The notes under the pieces: generated by a model
What the model saw: only the letters and a program-made list of their open reading frames with translations
Database searches by the model: none
What the model was told of the DNA's origin: nothing
Program-made: the position numbers and the translations under genes
Origin: Vitrella brassicaformis
Lineage: Eukaryota; Sar; Vitrellaceae
NCBI GenBank assembly: GCA_001179505.1
Contig: CDMY01000224.1
Location: 94,233 to 158,232 of the forward strand
Reading direction: 5' to 3'
DNA: 64,000 nt
Part shown: positions 23,652 through 35,447 of the stretch, in pieces
Layout: every line of letters starts with the position of its first letter
Position numbering within the stretch: the stretch's first letter is position 1

Positions 23652-24037
23652 TCGATGGCTGGCCGAATGGATGAGGGCATGCTTGGGTGAGGGGCAACCA
23701 TCTGGCAATGCAGAAGGTGTGGGACGGTGCTATAATTGCGTTGCGTGTGTGCATGGTCATGTGTATGTATGTATTTTTGATGGATGATACATGCATGATC
23801 GATTGTGCCTGCCGACGTGTCGAAGATTGTTGTGTGGCTGTCTATTGATAAGGATTCCATGAATGAGGGTTGGTCGATATCCCATGCAAACAGCGGAAAG
23901 AAAGTTCCATACGCAACCCATTTGCGAAGCTTTCCGCCTTCGGGTCGCCTCGAAACTGACGGAACGGAACAACACTTTTGAAGCCGATTCCGCCTTGCGA
24001 AGGCGTTGCAGGCGAGTCTGACCTTCGTCAAGATCCG
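23652..24037. other. Intergenic region
   Basis: Between ChlD and the JmjC gene. It contains a short perfect hairpin CGCCTTGCGAAGGCG at 23991-24005, 33 bp before the next ATG. Nothing else is seen. Confidence 0.6.
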
Positions 24038-25698
24038 ATGACATTGTCAAAAGCAGCGGTGCGGTGTCCTTCGTGCGTGTTGCTGGCGGGGCTGTTCATA
24101 GGCATTGGCTGGGTTGCGGTGCCCTCCCTCCTCCTCGCACTCCGCCCGGCAGGGCTGCACGTGTGCGATCACACCAACACCAACACATCTGCACTGCATC
24201 AGCACACGGCAACCCATGGCAACTTCACTCTCGTGGCTGGGAGGCGCTTCCGGCTGCTGCAGGCCAGCCGGTGTGGATCTGCTGAGCTGCTGAGAGGGGC
24301 GGAGGTGGTGCTCGTCTCTCTGTCGGCTATGCGGCCACTGAGTGAGGATGATCTGGTGCGGACGGCACTCCAGCCGGAGAAAGATGCTGGGAAGGAGGAA
24401 TGTCTGTTCCCTCTTGCCAGAGTTGAGGCGGACCAAGAGGAGTGCAGCGTCTGCCTTGACCGTCTGGAGCCTGTTCACACCATCCTACCGCCCTCATCCG
24501 TTCCCCCCAGTGGCTGCATCCCCGTCAGAATGAAGGGCCTACAGTCCCTCATGCCGGCCGGGCAATGGACACCCGCATTCTTGCGGAGGCTCGGCGCCGC
24601 CCGCAATGTGACGCTCGACGCCTTCTCTGAGCCCTCCAGTGTCAATGGGAGCACTAAACTGGACATCCAGCGGGCAATCACACTGGATCAGGCGTTCTCT
24701 GCAGGGAACGGCACACACGAGGGCGGCGGGGGCAGGTGGCTGGACGTGCGGGAGGACATTGAGGTGTTCAATCAGCTGCCCGGGCTGCGAAGACACCTGC
24801 ACTGGCGACTTGCAATGCCGACGGTGAGTGACTGGCCACACAATGAAGAGAGGAAGAGAATTCGCGGTCGATTGGCTGTCATTCCTTTCAGCATTTTGCT
24901 GCTTCTCTGGTGGAGTATCTGTGGATCGCCCCCAAGGGTTCCATCACCCCACTGCACATGGACCTGGCCGCCCCACACATATTCCACTACATCATCGCCG
25001 GCAAGAAGACCTTCTGGCTGTACCCCTACTCGCAGTCGGATCTCCTCACTCCCACCGGCACCATGCCACTCGACGGCGCCCTCTACTCCAATATGGTTCC
25101 TCATGATGCGCCGGCTAACAACGGATCGGCAGATGTGTCTGTCGTTCCGTCGTCGGCAGCGCCACTGAAAATCACTCTCAGGTGGACGGGGCGAGAGTGG
25201 GAGGTGTTCTTTGGTATCGCCCCTGCCTATGTGTGTGTGTCGGCGCTGTGTGTGTCCACAGTGCCGGTGAGAGTTTGTACATTCCCTGGGGCTGGTGGCA
25301 TTACGTCCACTACGACCAGGACTCCCTATCGGTCGGCGACACACACATCCACTGACACCTCTCATACACACATCATATGATGCAGGCGATCCTCTGTCTG
25401 CTGGTGTGTTCAGGTGAATGTGGTCGGTTTCGATTCGGACGTGCGCACGTCGGTGTGGTATAGCGTGTTGGCGGTGGGTGTGGTGCTGCAGGGCATCAAG
25501 GCCTTGTGTGCCGGCGACTGGGCCACTGTCTCGTACTGCTCTCACTGGCACCCGACTACCTGCGGATCATCAGTGTGTAGGACGGGATGGGACCGATGGT
25601 TGGATGGGGGTGTGTGCACTTTTGGACCTTGTATGTCCGTCTGTACGTGTCGATACACACATGGACTCATTCATGGAGGTGAGACATGGGGCAATTGA
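24038..25698 (+). CDS. JmjC / cupin-8 domain protein with N-terminal membrane or signal segment
   Basis: Probable Fe(II)/2-oxoglutarate-dependent oxygenase. Exons 24038-24823, 24892-25181, 25262-25331 and 25414-25698 join in frame to 476 residues. A hydrophobic stretch at about residues 14-34 (CVLLAGLFIGIGWVAVPSLL) suggests a signal anchor or signal peptide, and several Asn-x-Ser/Thr sites follow. The domain core is GSITPLHMDLAAPHIFHYII, where HMD is the iron-binding HxD, and AGKKTFWLYPYSQ, typical of the family. The second iron His is in ESLYIPWGWWHYV, formed only after the third splice. The end is uncertain: the frame runs to 25698, but a splice near 25580 is possible. A secretory-pathway JmjC enzyme would more likely hydroxylate proteins than histones; that part is inference. 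Confidence 0.75.
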
Positions 25699-25830
25699 CA
25701 TGGATTGGGTCAAAATTGTCTGTCCATCGGTCTGTCAGTGTGTTGATCAATCGGCTGTGCTGTCTGTGTTTGGGTCTTCCTTCGGTTTGTCTGTCTGTGC
25801 GGTTTGTCTGTGTGTCACTCGGTCCCTCTC

Positions 25831-28349
25831 TCACGAGAAGATGAGAATGCCGGGGTGGACGCGGAGGCAAGACAGCACCACCCGCAGCACACCGCTCTCA
25901 TCCACAAAGTGCAGCAACGCCGCCTCATCTGCACCGCACACAAAGCGACAATGCCACAGACACTAAGGGAGAGACATCCCTCTCGGCTCACCTTTGAAGG
26001 CGAATCGGCAGAAGGGCTCCACCGAACGCGTCATCGAAAACGACTCAACCTGACACAGACAGACACAGAGAGAGAGAGAGGGATGTGCATGTCTCTCTCT
26101 GTATGTCATCTTTACTCTCCCTCACCTTCTTGATGACGTTGCGCCGTTCGTCAGCCGGGTGTACGAGTGTGATGTCGAAGCTGATGCGATACGTCGCCTC
26201 GTCCTCTGGCACACCGCCATCGCCACACCTGGCCTTCTTCTGATCATCCACACATGACAGGGCACACAGGGAGAGAGAGACATGGGTGTTGTTTTCCGCT
26301 GTCTTGTGGTTGCGTACAGTGATTGGGTCGTTGTGGTCGTGCGAGTCCTCAAGCCCACGCAGCTGGCGCTTGTTGTCACTCACTGCGTACACACACGCCG
26401 ACACGTACCCATGGAACACTCAACTGTCGGCCGGCTGACCTACCGGTGTGTTGGTGGTGTGTGGAGGATGACTGCTGTGCGGCGATGAGATGATAGAAGA
26501 TGCTGCTCACGTCGGCAGGGCCCTTGGTGTTGGGCGTGCTCTGCGACGCACTCACTGGCGAACGAGCAGGTGTCTTGACAGGTACCTTCACACACACAGA
26601 GAAAAGATGTGGGGTGGGGTCCTGCCACTTCCTTTGTTCCCTCCTCACCGTCTGTCGTGGGGTCCGGGCAGGCATGGTGTTGTCCTGTGTCGCCGCCCGC
26701 TGATGGTACGAGACATGATGCAGCGACACCCTGGACACAACACACAACACACGCATTCTTCGCAGGCAGCCCATCGACACATCATCCGTCTCTCTGGCTG
26801 CAGAGTGGTCACCTACTTGAGCGACAGTGGGTTCTCTTCGATGAGTAGCGATGCAAACCAGGAATGGCCGGACAGCTGGAATCGAGGAGACAGGATCAGA
26901 TTGGCTGCACATGCACAGACATATCAGTCTTGCAATGATGTCTCTCCACGCCATCCCACCCCCGCACAGACTTGTTTGTGCTTTGGTGAAGACATCGCCG
27001 ATCTCCCACAGCACGTATCCCTCCTGCTGCTGAGGGGAGGGCGACGGGGGCGGCGGCAGACGGGCGGCAGCAGCACTCGCAGACGTGCTCTCGCGCTGCA
27101 CCTCCTCAACCCTGTGTCACACACAGACACAGATGGGCCCATTCCCGCTGTCCTCAATGTTCGTGTTCGTTGACTTGTTGATTTTGGCTTCGAGTGTTTG
27201 GATTCTGTCTTTGTGTTTGATGAGCATGTCCTTGTAACACTCCGACGCGTGCGCCTCGAGCGACACAGCCTCAACCAACCTGACGACACAAACGACACAG
27301 CAACGGACACATGGGGGCCCTGTCTGTGTGTGTGTGCGTGTGCGTGTGCGTGTGCGTGTGGGTGAGTGGAGGTGTATGTGCTTCACTCACTCAATTGCAC
27401 TCACTTGCCACAGAATCTGCATTTCTTGCGCTGATAGGGACACTTGGCGATGTGGTAGTGATAATCGCCGCGAGGTATGGCCTTGGGGCAACCGGCATTC
27501 ACACACTTGAGCAACTCAAAGTCCTGCACGTGGACACCACAGACCAGCCAGCGAGACGACCTCTCGTCTGCAATGTGTCAAGATGCACACACATTGCCCG
27601 CCCGCCTCACGCATTTGTTGAGGTGTGCGGCATAGTCACTGTAGGCACCCTTCCTGCGTGTGAAATAAGTAAGGCCATGTGTGTGTGGTTTCGTTTGTGC
27701 GTGTGTGTGAGGACCATTCGCAGCCGGTTCGTGTCTTGGTCTGTGTATTGGATGCGGCGCTCTCAAACGCCACACGGTCGTCTGAGAGAGATGAAACAAA
27801 GAAAATACATAAAACATGAGAGCTATTGTGGTATTTCTTCCCCATCGACAGACCGTAGTGTCTGCAGGAAGGTCACATACAAACACCACGCCAATGCCAA
27901 TGAGATGAGATCGTGTCTTTCGTCCTTTGCTGGCCTTCCTTCGTCCATCTGACTGACTGACTTGCACTTGAGGTTGATTTTGCCTATCATGCGATACAGC
28001 AGACGGTTGGCCTGCTCCAGCGGCTGCACACACGACGCACCCGTCAGCATCTTCTGGCACGTTGGACACGAGCGAGACCTGCGGGACACACACACGACAG
28101 ACAGACACACATGCACTGAAAAGCACTTCCTTTCAGTTGTTCAGGTCTTGCCGACCGTGCGAGCCATCTCTCGAGGCATGAGCGGCAGTAGATGTGTTCG
28201 CACTCGGTGATGACGGGCACCCACACGAGCCACGAGCAGATGGAGCACCGCATCTCGTCGCTGATGAAGGTGCCGCCGACGTTGGCCAGCAGCTCGTCGG
28301 GGATGCCCTGGCACGGCTGCTCAAACAACTCGCCACCGCCAGACGACAT
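25831..28349 (-). CDS. TRAF-like protein: RING, TRAF-type zinc fingers, MATH domain
   Basis: Probable E3 ubiquitin ligase of the TRAF type. The start ATG at 28349 gives MSSGGGELFEQPCQGIPDEL, then a C3HC4 RING: MRCSICSWLVWVP, ECEHIYCRSCLERW and, after a splice, RSCPTCQKML. TRAF-type zinc-finger exons follow (CVNAGCPKAIPRGDYHYHIAKC, then CPYQRKKCRFCGK, at about 27530-27400), then a coiled coil (about 27290-27160). The MATH/TRAF-C region begins EGYVLWEIGDVFTKAQ and SPRFQLSGHSWFASLLI (about 27030-26820). It is interrupted by a Ser/Thr/Pro-rich insertion (about 26730-26480) and resumes with YRISFDITLVHPADERRNVIKKV, ESFSMTRSVEPFCRFAFKG and the final exon, ending HPGILIFS-stop at 25831. The insertion inside MATH is unusual. 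It shares a 76-bp divergent promoter with the following gene. Confidence 0.75.
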
Positions 28350-28425
28350 CGTTGTGCACGAGGAACGAAGCAGCAAAGCAATGAATGAAATGAATGTAAA
28401 CTCGCTCGAGTTTCACGGAACGGCG
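28350..28425. promoter_or_regulatory. Very short divergent promoter
   Basis: Only 76 bp lie between the proposed starts of the TRAF-like gene and the armadillo-like gene. AGATCT occurs three times just downstream, at 28481-28486, 28506-28511 and 28583-28588, inside the proposed first intron of the plus-strand gene. Confidence 0.3.
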
Positions 28426-31400
28426 ATGCGCTTCGGCCGGTCACGTACCTACAGTGCCATGATGAATAGATAAAGCCAGGAGATCTGGTTGGCTGCGGAC
28501 CATGGAGATCTTGCCCGTCTTGCTGACGTCGCTGCTCATGTTGAGGCCAGGGGATAAGAAGTGGAGGCGCCTCAGTAGAGCCAGATCTCGGCAAATCGCT
28601 CATTGGCTTCGGCCTTCGACGAGAAGCCGCCCAGAAGCTGCAGAGCAACACCATCACAGAACTTGATGAATCGACTCGGTAGACAAGGAGTATGGCACGT
28701 AATGCATCACGATGGCTTCTGATGTCCTGCTTTTGTCCGTTTCTTTGTTGTGCAGGAAAGATGTCATCTCGGCTGTTGTTAGGCCTCTCAGCAGCGACGT
28801 GCGTGCAGCGACGCTGGTGCTCGCACTGGACAAGCTGGTGCCGGTTACATTTCATCCCTCCTTCGATGAGCTGATTCGTGTCGGTGGTCTTCGCCCCATC
28901 GTTGCACTGCTCGGCCACACGGCCCCTCAGGTCGCCAAGGCGGCACTCAGTCCCCTCTTTCCATACACAGGTAGGCGGCCTCCCAGTCTTGCGCTGCGCG
29001 TCCACCATCGTTGTGTCGTGTGTGTGTGTGTGTGTGTGCGTGACAGTGTTGTTCGACTCAGCTCTCGTCCCAGAGGAGAAGCGGGCGGGCGTGATCAAGC
29101 AACTTGTCGACGAGGGGCAGCTCCTCCGCTCTCTCACAACGCTGCTGGCAACGATGCGCCAGAATGCCCCCGACGAGAACTGGCAGCGCGACGTGAAAGA
29201 TGCCCTTCATGCCATCGGGGACTGTATCACAGGTGCGCGCCGAGCAACTACTGATTGCTTTTTCTGCATCGCCTTCTCTCATACCTTTCGCAGCGGGCGG
29301 CGCCATGGTCATTGAGAAGATCGTCGCTGCGAATTTGGTGCCTCAGCTGAGGGCTCTCGACAGGAGGATCGCACGGGACACAAGCATGGACAAACCGGCG
29401 GTCAACGAACTTCATGTCTTACTCGGGTGGACGTCCCGATCGTTGCTGGACACTCTGATTGACGGCGACAACACCGTTGCCAACGCTACCCAGGTCGGCG
29501 AGGCGGCTTGCACAACCGGCCCCAGGACGCCGCAGACGACCTCGCGTCGTGTGTGTCCTTGCAGCTGTTGTACATGGTGGAGCAGGGCTGCATACAGAGC
29601 GTATATCGCGCGCTCGACGCCATGGATTCCTCATCTGTTGATTCTTCTTTGCTGACCTTCGCGAGGCTGCTGTACGTAGGCCGCAGACGACAGAAGAGTG
29701 GCATATTGCATGGTTTGTGTGGTGCAGGATGGTGGACGCGACGAGCAAGGTGGGCCAAGCCATCATACAGCGGATGAACAAGGTCGGTTCGAAGAATAGA
29801 GAAGCGCCGATGCACTAGAGCCACCGTGTGTGGGTGCATCGCAGGACGGGTTCGAAGTCGCCATCAGAAGAGTCGCTGACCAACGGTTACCAGACGAGGA
29901 CATCCAGCAGCATGTACCCAGCAGCTCACGGCACATCCTACGGGACAACTCACTCAGTCACCTGCTTTCATTTCCGTTCCAGGCCGACGTCGTCCTCGCT
30001 CTCAGGGAGCTGAGAGCCGACCCCACCCTGTCCGATACCCTTTCGGCCATGTCAGCCCACTTCACGAACTTAGTCGAGTGCCGTGGACAGCACGCTGACG
30101 CCGCGGGAGATGACCTGGCTGCTGTCAAGGAGATCCGCTCAAGCGTCAAGAACAACAAGGGCTGCGTCCAAGCTTGCCGAGCTGCGCGACGTGAAAGAAC
30201 TCTTGCTTGACTTCAAGCGACCGGGCTTGCAGCTGGAGGCCACACGAGCACTGCTGGACGTGGCATATACCGGCATTGATGGGGTGCGCGCACTCTTACG
30301 GTAAGGATCCGAACAGACAGATGAGTGGGTCGATGACGCACATCTGAGATGTCGTTCGTTCACAGGATAGATGTGATACCCGGACTGGCCGCTTTCCTGA
30401 AGCGCACCATCGGCGCGTCGCGGGAGTTACAGGAGTCGCAAGTTGACGCCATCGTGCCTGCCCTCGAGACGGTGCTGTTCATCTTCGACGTTACGGAGCA
30501 TCACGATTGCTTCGATGAACTCCTGAGTCATGGCGTCGTGCCGCTGCTGGTGCAGGCGCTCAAATGCAGGGAGAGGGTCAGAGTGAAAGAGGCCACGAAC
30601 GCCATGGGGGCGATAGCCAATATCCTAAGGAGCACCTCAGGTCAGCCGCAGAGCACAGGCACACAGGCACAGCGCAACGCTCGTCCACGGACGGCGCATC
30701 GCATCCATCTGTCTCCTGGCAGCCAATGCGGATGATCTGCGGGAGGTGCAGCTGCAGCTGCAGCTGCGGGAGAGCGATTTCCTCACCGAATGCGAGAGGA
30801 TCCTGTCGCTTCCGTTTACTCATGGTTGCGTGCTGTACCGTAACGCCTTGTCAGCTTTCCACGCCTTCCTCGTCTCTTTCAGCCGTGCTGGCCTGAGCGC
30901 TCGAGGTCAGACAGACAGAGGGACAAAGAGACAGACAGACAGACAAATAGACCGCCTGTGCTTACACCTATATCTGTGGCCATGTGCTCAGAGCGTGATG
31001 AGTATATCCAGGAGATGTTTGATGCCGACGTTGTCCATCACATCATGCGCTTCGTCGATGTTCCTCCTGATTACAGAGCTCATCCGTGTTACTTTGACGA
31101 CGTTTACACCACCAAGATCTTTCTGGAAGTAGCAACCGAAGCGACTAGCAAACAGGTGCCACCAGTAGACAGAGCTGAGAGATGGCCCATGGATGGATGT
31201 ATGTCGCGTGTGTGTCATATATGCAGCTCTCCATCTTTGTAGGTCACGGTGTTCTCCCGCTCATGTGTCGCAGCTTGAGCTCGGCCTCAGTTTCCATCCT
31301 TGGCTACACTTTCGAAACGCTCTTTCGGTCGGCGACAAATACTCGGATCAAGCAGCTTGTGGGAGAGGTTAGGGAGAGCCAGTCTTGGATACGCGACCAC

Positions 31401-34400
31401 TGGCTACGGTGCTCATTCATCGATGGGCATATTTCAGGAGGGCTGCGTGGGAGAGATGGTGAAGTACGCACTTGGTAACGACTCTGCTATCAGTGAAATG
31501 GTGCGAATTCACGCGCGGACGGCACACACAAATGCGCATTCATTCATGTGTATCGATCTTGTGTTGGTGTGGTGTGGTGTATCCAGTACGCATCACTGCT
31601 GAGCACCATGTCCATCGATCGGGCCACGTGGCACCTCTACCTGCAAACCAACAGGTGGGCGGTCACCCAGAAGCACGTGTGTCCTGCACTGTGTGGATGC
31701 TCGCATCAATCCAGCAGCTCTGAGAACCGGACTGCCGAGCAGACTTCGTCGTCCGACATGGGTTCGTGCAACTTGACCGCGCCCTCGCTATCCACCGTAC
31801 GTTGAAATGAAATAGACCCGTCATGACTGGCTCCCATTCATCCCCTCTCTGTCGTGTCTTTGATTGACGTGTGCATGCAGGCCGAGGACAGCAGCGGCAC
31901 CGATGCATGGGCAAGAATGAGATCGTCAGTATTCCACAAGAGCGGCTCCATTCGCTTTCCCAACGCCGCCGGATGGGAGGCAGTGACTTCACTGACTTTC
32001 ACTGACTTTGTGGAGGAGAGCATGGACGCGACGCCGTCGGCGACACAGTCTGAACTGCCGCCAGAGCCGGCCCCGACAGTGAGGCAGGAACTGGATGCAT
32101 GGAGGACTCACTCACAGGTATTGTGGATGGATGGAGGGATGCACACGGGGGGATGGCGCTGATCATTTTACATTTTTCAGGGATTCTTTCTCGCCTTGGT
32201 GTGCGTCGTGGTCGTGCTATTGATCCTCTACAAGACCGGCCCTCCTGCCCTGAGATTCTTCCAGTCGTGGCGCGCTGACGCAAAGGCAATGCGGCTGCGA
32301 GCAATGGAGGAAGAAGCGCGGCGGAACGAAGAGGAGCTCGTCGCTGAGGAGGCAGCCGAGCGGGCAAGGACCCCCACTGCCGGCAGCAAGCAGCGTCAGA
32401 GATCTGAAAGGCGTCCCACCACCCCTTCCCATCAAACAGCTCAAGCATCACCCAATGCTTCAGAATCGGCCGTCGCTGCCGCCATGCCGACCGAAGGCAA
32501 CGACAGAGACGATCAAGGCGACCACGCAGAGGCCAGGGGCATGGCGGATGAGACGAGGCTTGATGAGGAGGCGACACATGAGGCGCTCGCCACTGCACGA
32601 TTGGTGTCGCAAGGTCGCAAGAAGAAGGGCAAGAAGAAGGCATCGGCGAAGGCCGAGCCGTCGGCCTCATCGGCATCCCGGCAGGAGGCGGTCTCTGCGT
32701 CGTCAAGCTCTGCGTCACCGGCCTGCCCACTTGATGATAGTACTTCTGGTGGGCCTGACGGCAGTGGGGGTGATGCTCACGTACGCAAGGAGGGAGCGAC
32801 GTTCACCGACGATATCAGTGCTGGCAAACATGTCAGCCGCGACATCACCAGGACCACATCTCTATCCGCCACGTCACTATCTGCTTCGTCTGCTAGCGAC
32901 ACGCCCTGTCCACCTGAGCCCGCGGACCCCTCACACGAAGATCAACATGACAAGAAGGATGCAGCAGAGGAGGAGCCGCTTGCCCCACTGCGTCTGGTGC
33001 AGGAGCATGCGCCCACTCCCCGGCCACAGCCCCCTGCCGCTCGCCCTGCGTCTCCGACACTCCGTCCCTCCCAGCCGCCCCCAGCGTCTATGCCATCTCT
33101 CCCTCCTCCCCCTCTCCCTTCATCCAAGCCATCACCCTCACGCCATCACAAAGACGAAGCCCCCAAGGAGAGCGGGCCCACCACCACCACCACCTTCAAG
33201 GCGCCGCAGGCACAGACAAGGCGACGGCACCCGGGGGCCTGTCTACCCTTCTCTCAGCCCACCAATGCCATCACCCCGTCCACCCCCGTCCCACCACAGC
33301 GGCCAATCGCCCAAGCAGCAGCCAGTGGTGCAGCATTCGGTACGCATGATTCCAGTTGGGTCGAGATGGAAGCTGCGTGGACAGAGTGGGAGAGGGGGCC
33401 ATCGGGGGGACGGCAGGGGGGTGGTGGCGAGGACATAGGCGCTGTGACTAGGAGGGCTGCCGAGGAGCAGGCTGCCAAGGTGGTCGCACAGCTGCAGAGC
33501 GATGTGAGGGACGCCATAGCGAACAAACAACGGTGAGAGCAAGAAAGGAGGGCACACGGACCTTCATCGTGTCGACGCGTGTATGTCATGTGTGCAGTCT
33601 CGAGTCGCAGAACGCTGCCCTGTTGCAGCATTGCTGTAGTCTGTAGGAGCGAACCAAGCAGCTGAGCGAGGCCATCGACACACTGAAGAGCAGCGTGCCC
33701 CCCGAGTACGTTATCAGCACAGACAGACGGGAGAATGAAGCCGTTAGTCATTCTGTGTGCGTGTCCTGTTGTCGGTCAGGTTGACTCGTGACGCCTTATT
33801 TGCGTCGAAGACATCGGCTGAGGTGCGTGCCTTTGAGACACGCATCAGGGAGGAGGACCAGCGGCTCGACACGCTGTATGATATGGCCATGGGGGCCAAG
33901 GCACTACCACGAGGGCAGCCCCGCCCCCTCTCTGACAACTCCCTCCTCAACCAAGACGCCACTGCATTCTCCTTGACACAGCCTCCTGCTGCTGCTGCTG
34001 GGTGAGGGGAAATGGAGGCAGAATGGGCAGTCGTCGTGTGCATGTTGTCCTGCCCTGTGTGTGTCCGGCAGGTCGTCGTCCGATCGCTCGCAGGAGGCGC
34101 TGCCGTCAACAGAGACGGAGCTGCGCCAGATGCACTACAAACTGAATATCGCCATACGAGAGTGAGTGAGCCAACTCAGCTATGCTGATCTGGCCAGCAT
34201 GACGCAGCACTTCATTGGTGCCTGTATATGCTGGATGTGATGTGCAGGTTGGAGGAGGCCATCACGACGGTGACCGTGGAATGTAGGTCGCTTCAGACGG
34301 TGCTACAATCTCTTCAGCGCGAGTACGCTGTCATGCGAAACCAAGTCACCACTGGGTGGGTGACCGACAGTCACATTCACGCATCCATACGATGCACAAA

Positions 34401-35006
34401 CACGTCTTGCCGGTTGTTGTCAGGTTGACAGTGGATCGTCTGCATTCCCTAAAGACGGCTGCCGCCATCGAGGCCTTCAAGCAGGACATCAAGCACGCAC
34501 GAGAGGCGCTCCGTGATCTCTCCCGCGAAGTCGGCAAACGGGAGGCGCTGCTCGAGGGGGACGAGAAGGATACGCATTCCCAGCCACAACAGCACCAGCA
34601 CCTGGTCCAGCAACAGCAGCAGCAGCAGCCATCGGCCAATGACAATGGTGATGCAGCCGTCGAGAGGGGGAGTTGTGTGGCGTGCCGTGACGACAAAAAG
34701 CCGCCCGTGATCACATTCGTACGGCATAATCACACACGCACGCAGTCCTGCATCGTACAGATATGTGTCTTCTGTCTGCGTGTTGAATGCAGTTTCCGTG
34801 CAAGCAGACGTGTCTGTGTGAGGAGTGTTGGCAGGAGTGGCGCGACAGACATGAGAGGGCCAAGGCGGATAAGGAGCGGCTGGAGGCGGCGGGCAGGCCG
34901 GTGCCTGAGGAGGTGCGTCGGTATGCGGTGCTTCGGTGCCCCGCCTGTGGCATGGATGCCGTCCATGCCGACTCGCTGAGTGATGTCAGAGTTACCACAG
35001 ACTAAT
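28426..35006 (+). CDS. Armadillo-like repeat, transmembrane, coiled-coil and C-terminal RING protein (apparent internal TAG)
   Basis: Long multi-exon gene, possibly a membrane-anchored E3 ligase. The 5' end is uncertain; I propose ATG 28426 spliced to about 28575. The N-terminal half (to about 31500) is helical ARM/HEAT-like sequence, for example LRREAAQKLQSNTITELDEST, VLALDKLVPVTFHPSFDEL, GHGVLPLMCRSLSSASVSIL and HGVVPLLVQALKCRERV. At 32182 a membrane segment GFFLALVCVVVVLLILYKTG follows, then a long Ser/Pro/Glu-rich linker (32280-33535), coiled-coil exons (33600-34620) and a terminal RING-like domain: CVAC, PCKQTCLCEECW and CPACG. The RING resembles the MULAN/IAP type, but the His expected in PCGH is Gln. 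A TAG at 33644-33646 interrupts the most natural frame. The gene may therefore be a nonsense allele, two genes, or spliced around that exon to 33670. Confidence 0.55.
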
Positions 35007-35447
35007 GCGGGACAGGAAGGGTTAAAGGATGAGTAGATGCACGGATCGGTGCATGTAGTGAGCATTTCTTAGTCGAATGATGATGATTAGTATGCCAATT
35101 CGGTCGCCTGCCGGTTTCTGGGCATGTGTCCATGTGTACATATGGGTGTGTGTCCTGCGGGTTTATTGCGCGTGTCGTGTGATCATCAAGACGTACGTAT
35201 CCCATAGTTGAATCCAATACGCTGTACATGGCTGGGTCAACAACGTCCACACCGAAAGCACCTTCCACACGTACGGAAAGTTATCCTACAACCTTCACAA
35301 CACCTGACCAGACATCATGTAGTGCCGTCTCCTTGCACGAATGATCACACCATGTGGCCAACTGAATCACTTTACGTGGTCCTGGCGAATCCAATACTCG
35401 AAATATAAAATGTAGACACCGATGGATACGCACCATACATCCGCAGC
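35007..35447. other. Convergent intergenic region
   Basis: Between two convergent 3' ends. On the minus strand at 35281-35450 the frame reads HFIFRVLDSPGPRKV, which resembles HFIFRRLWKPRDTPRL at about 37880. Both include the DNA motif AATATAAAATGTAG (35400-35413 and 37877-37890). This may be a decayed exon duplicate. Confidence 0.45.

Noticed and set aside
25570-25580. Early stop at 25578 for the JmjC gene
   Set aside because: That TAG is out of frame with the exon starting at 25414; the frame runs on to 25698, though the true end remains uncertain.
29760-29860. GGTTCGAA motifs suggesting a tRNA T-loop
   Set aside because: No acceptor stem or anticodon arm can be drawn around them; they lie in the ARM-like gene.
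30080-30170. Frameshift in the ARM-like gene between two overlapping open frames
   Set aside because: An intron from gtgccg (about 30080) to aacaag (about 30164) restores phase and yields a smooth helical repeat, so no error is needed.
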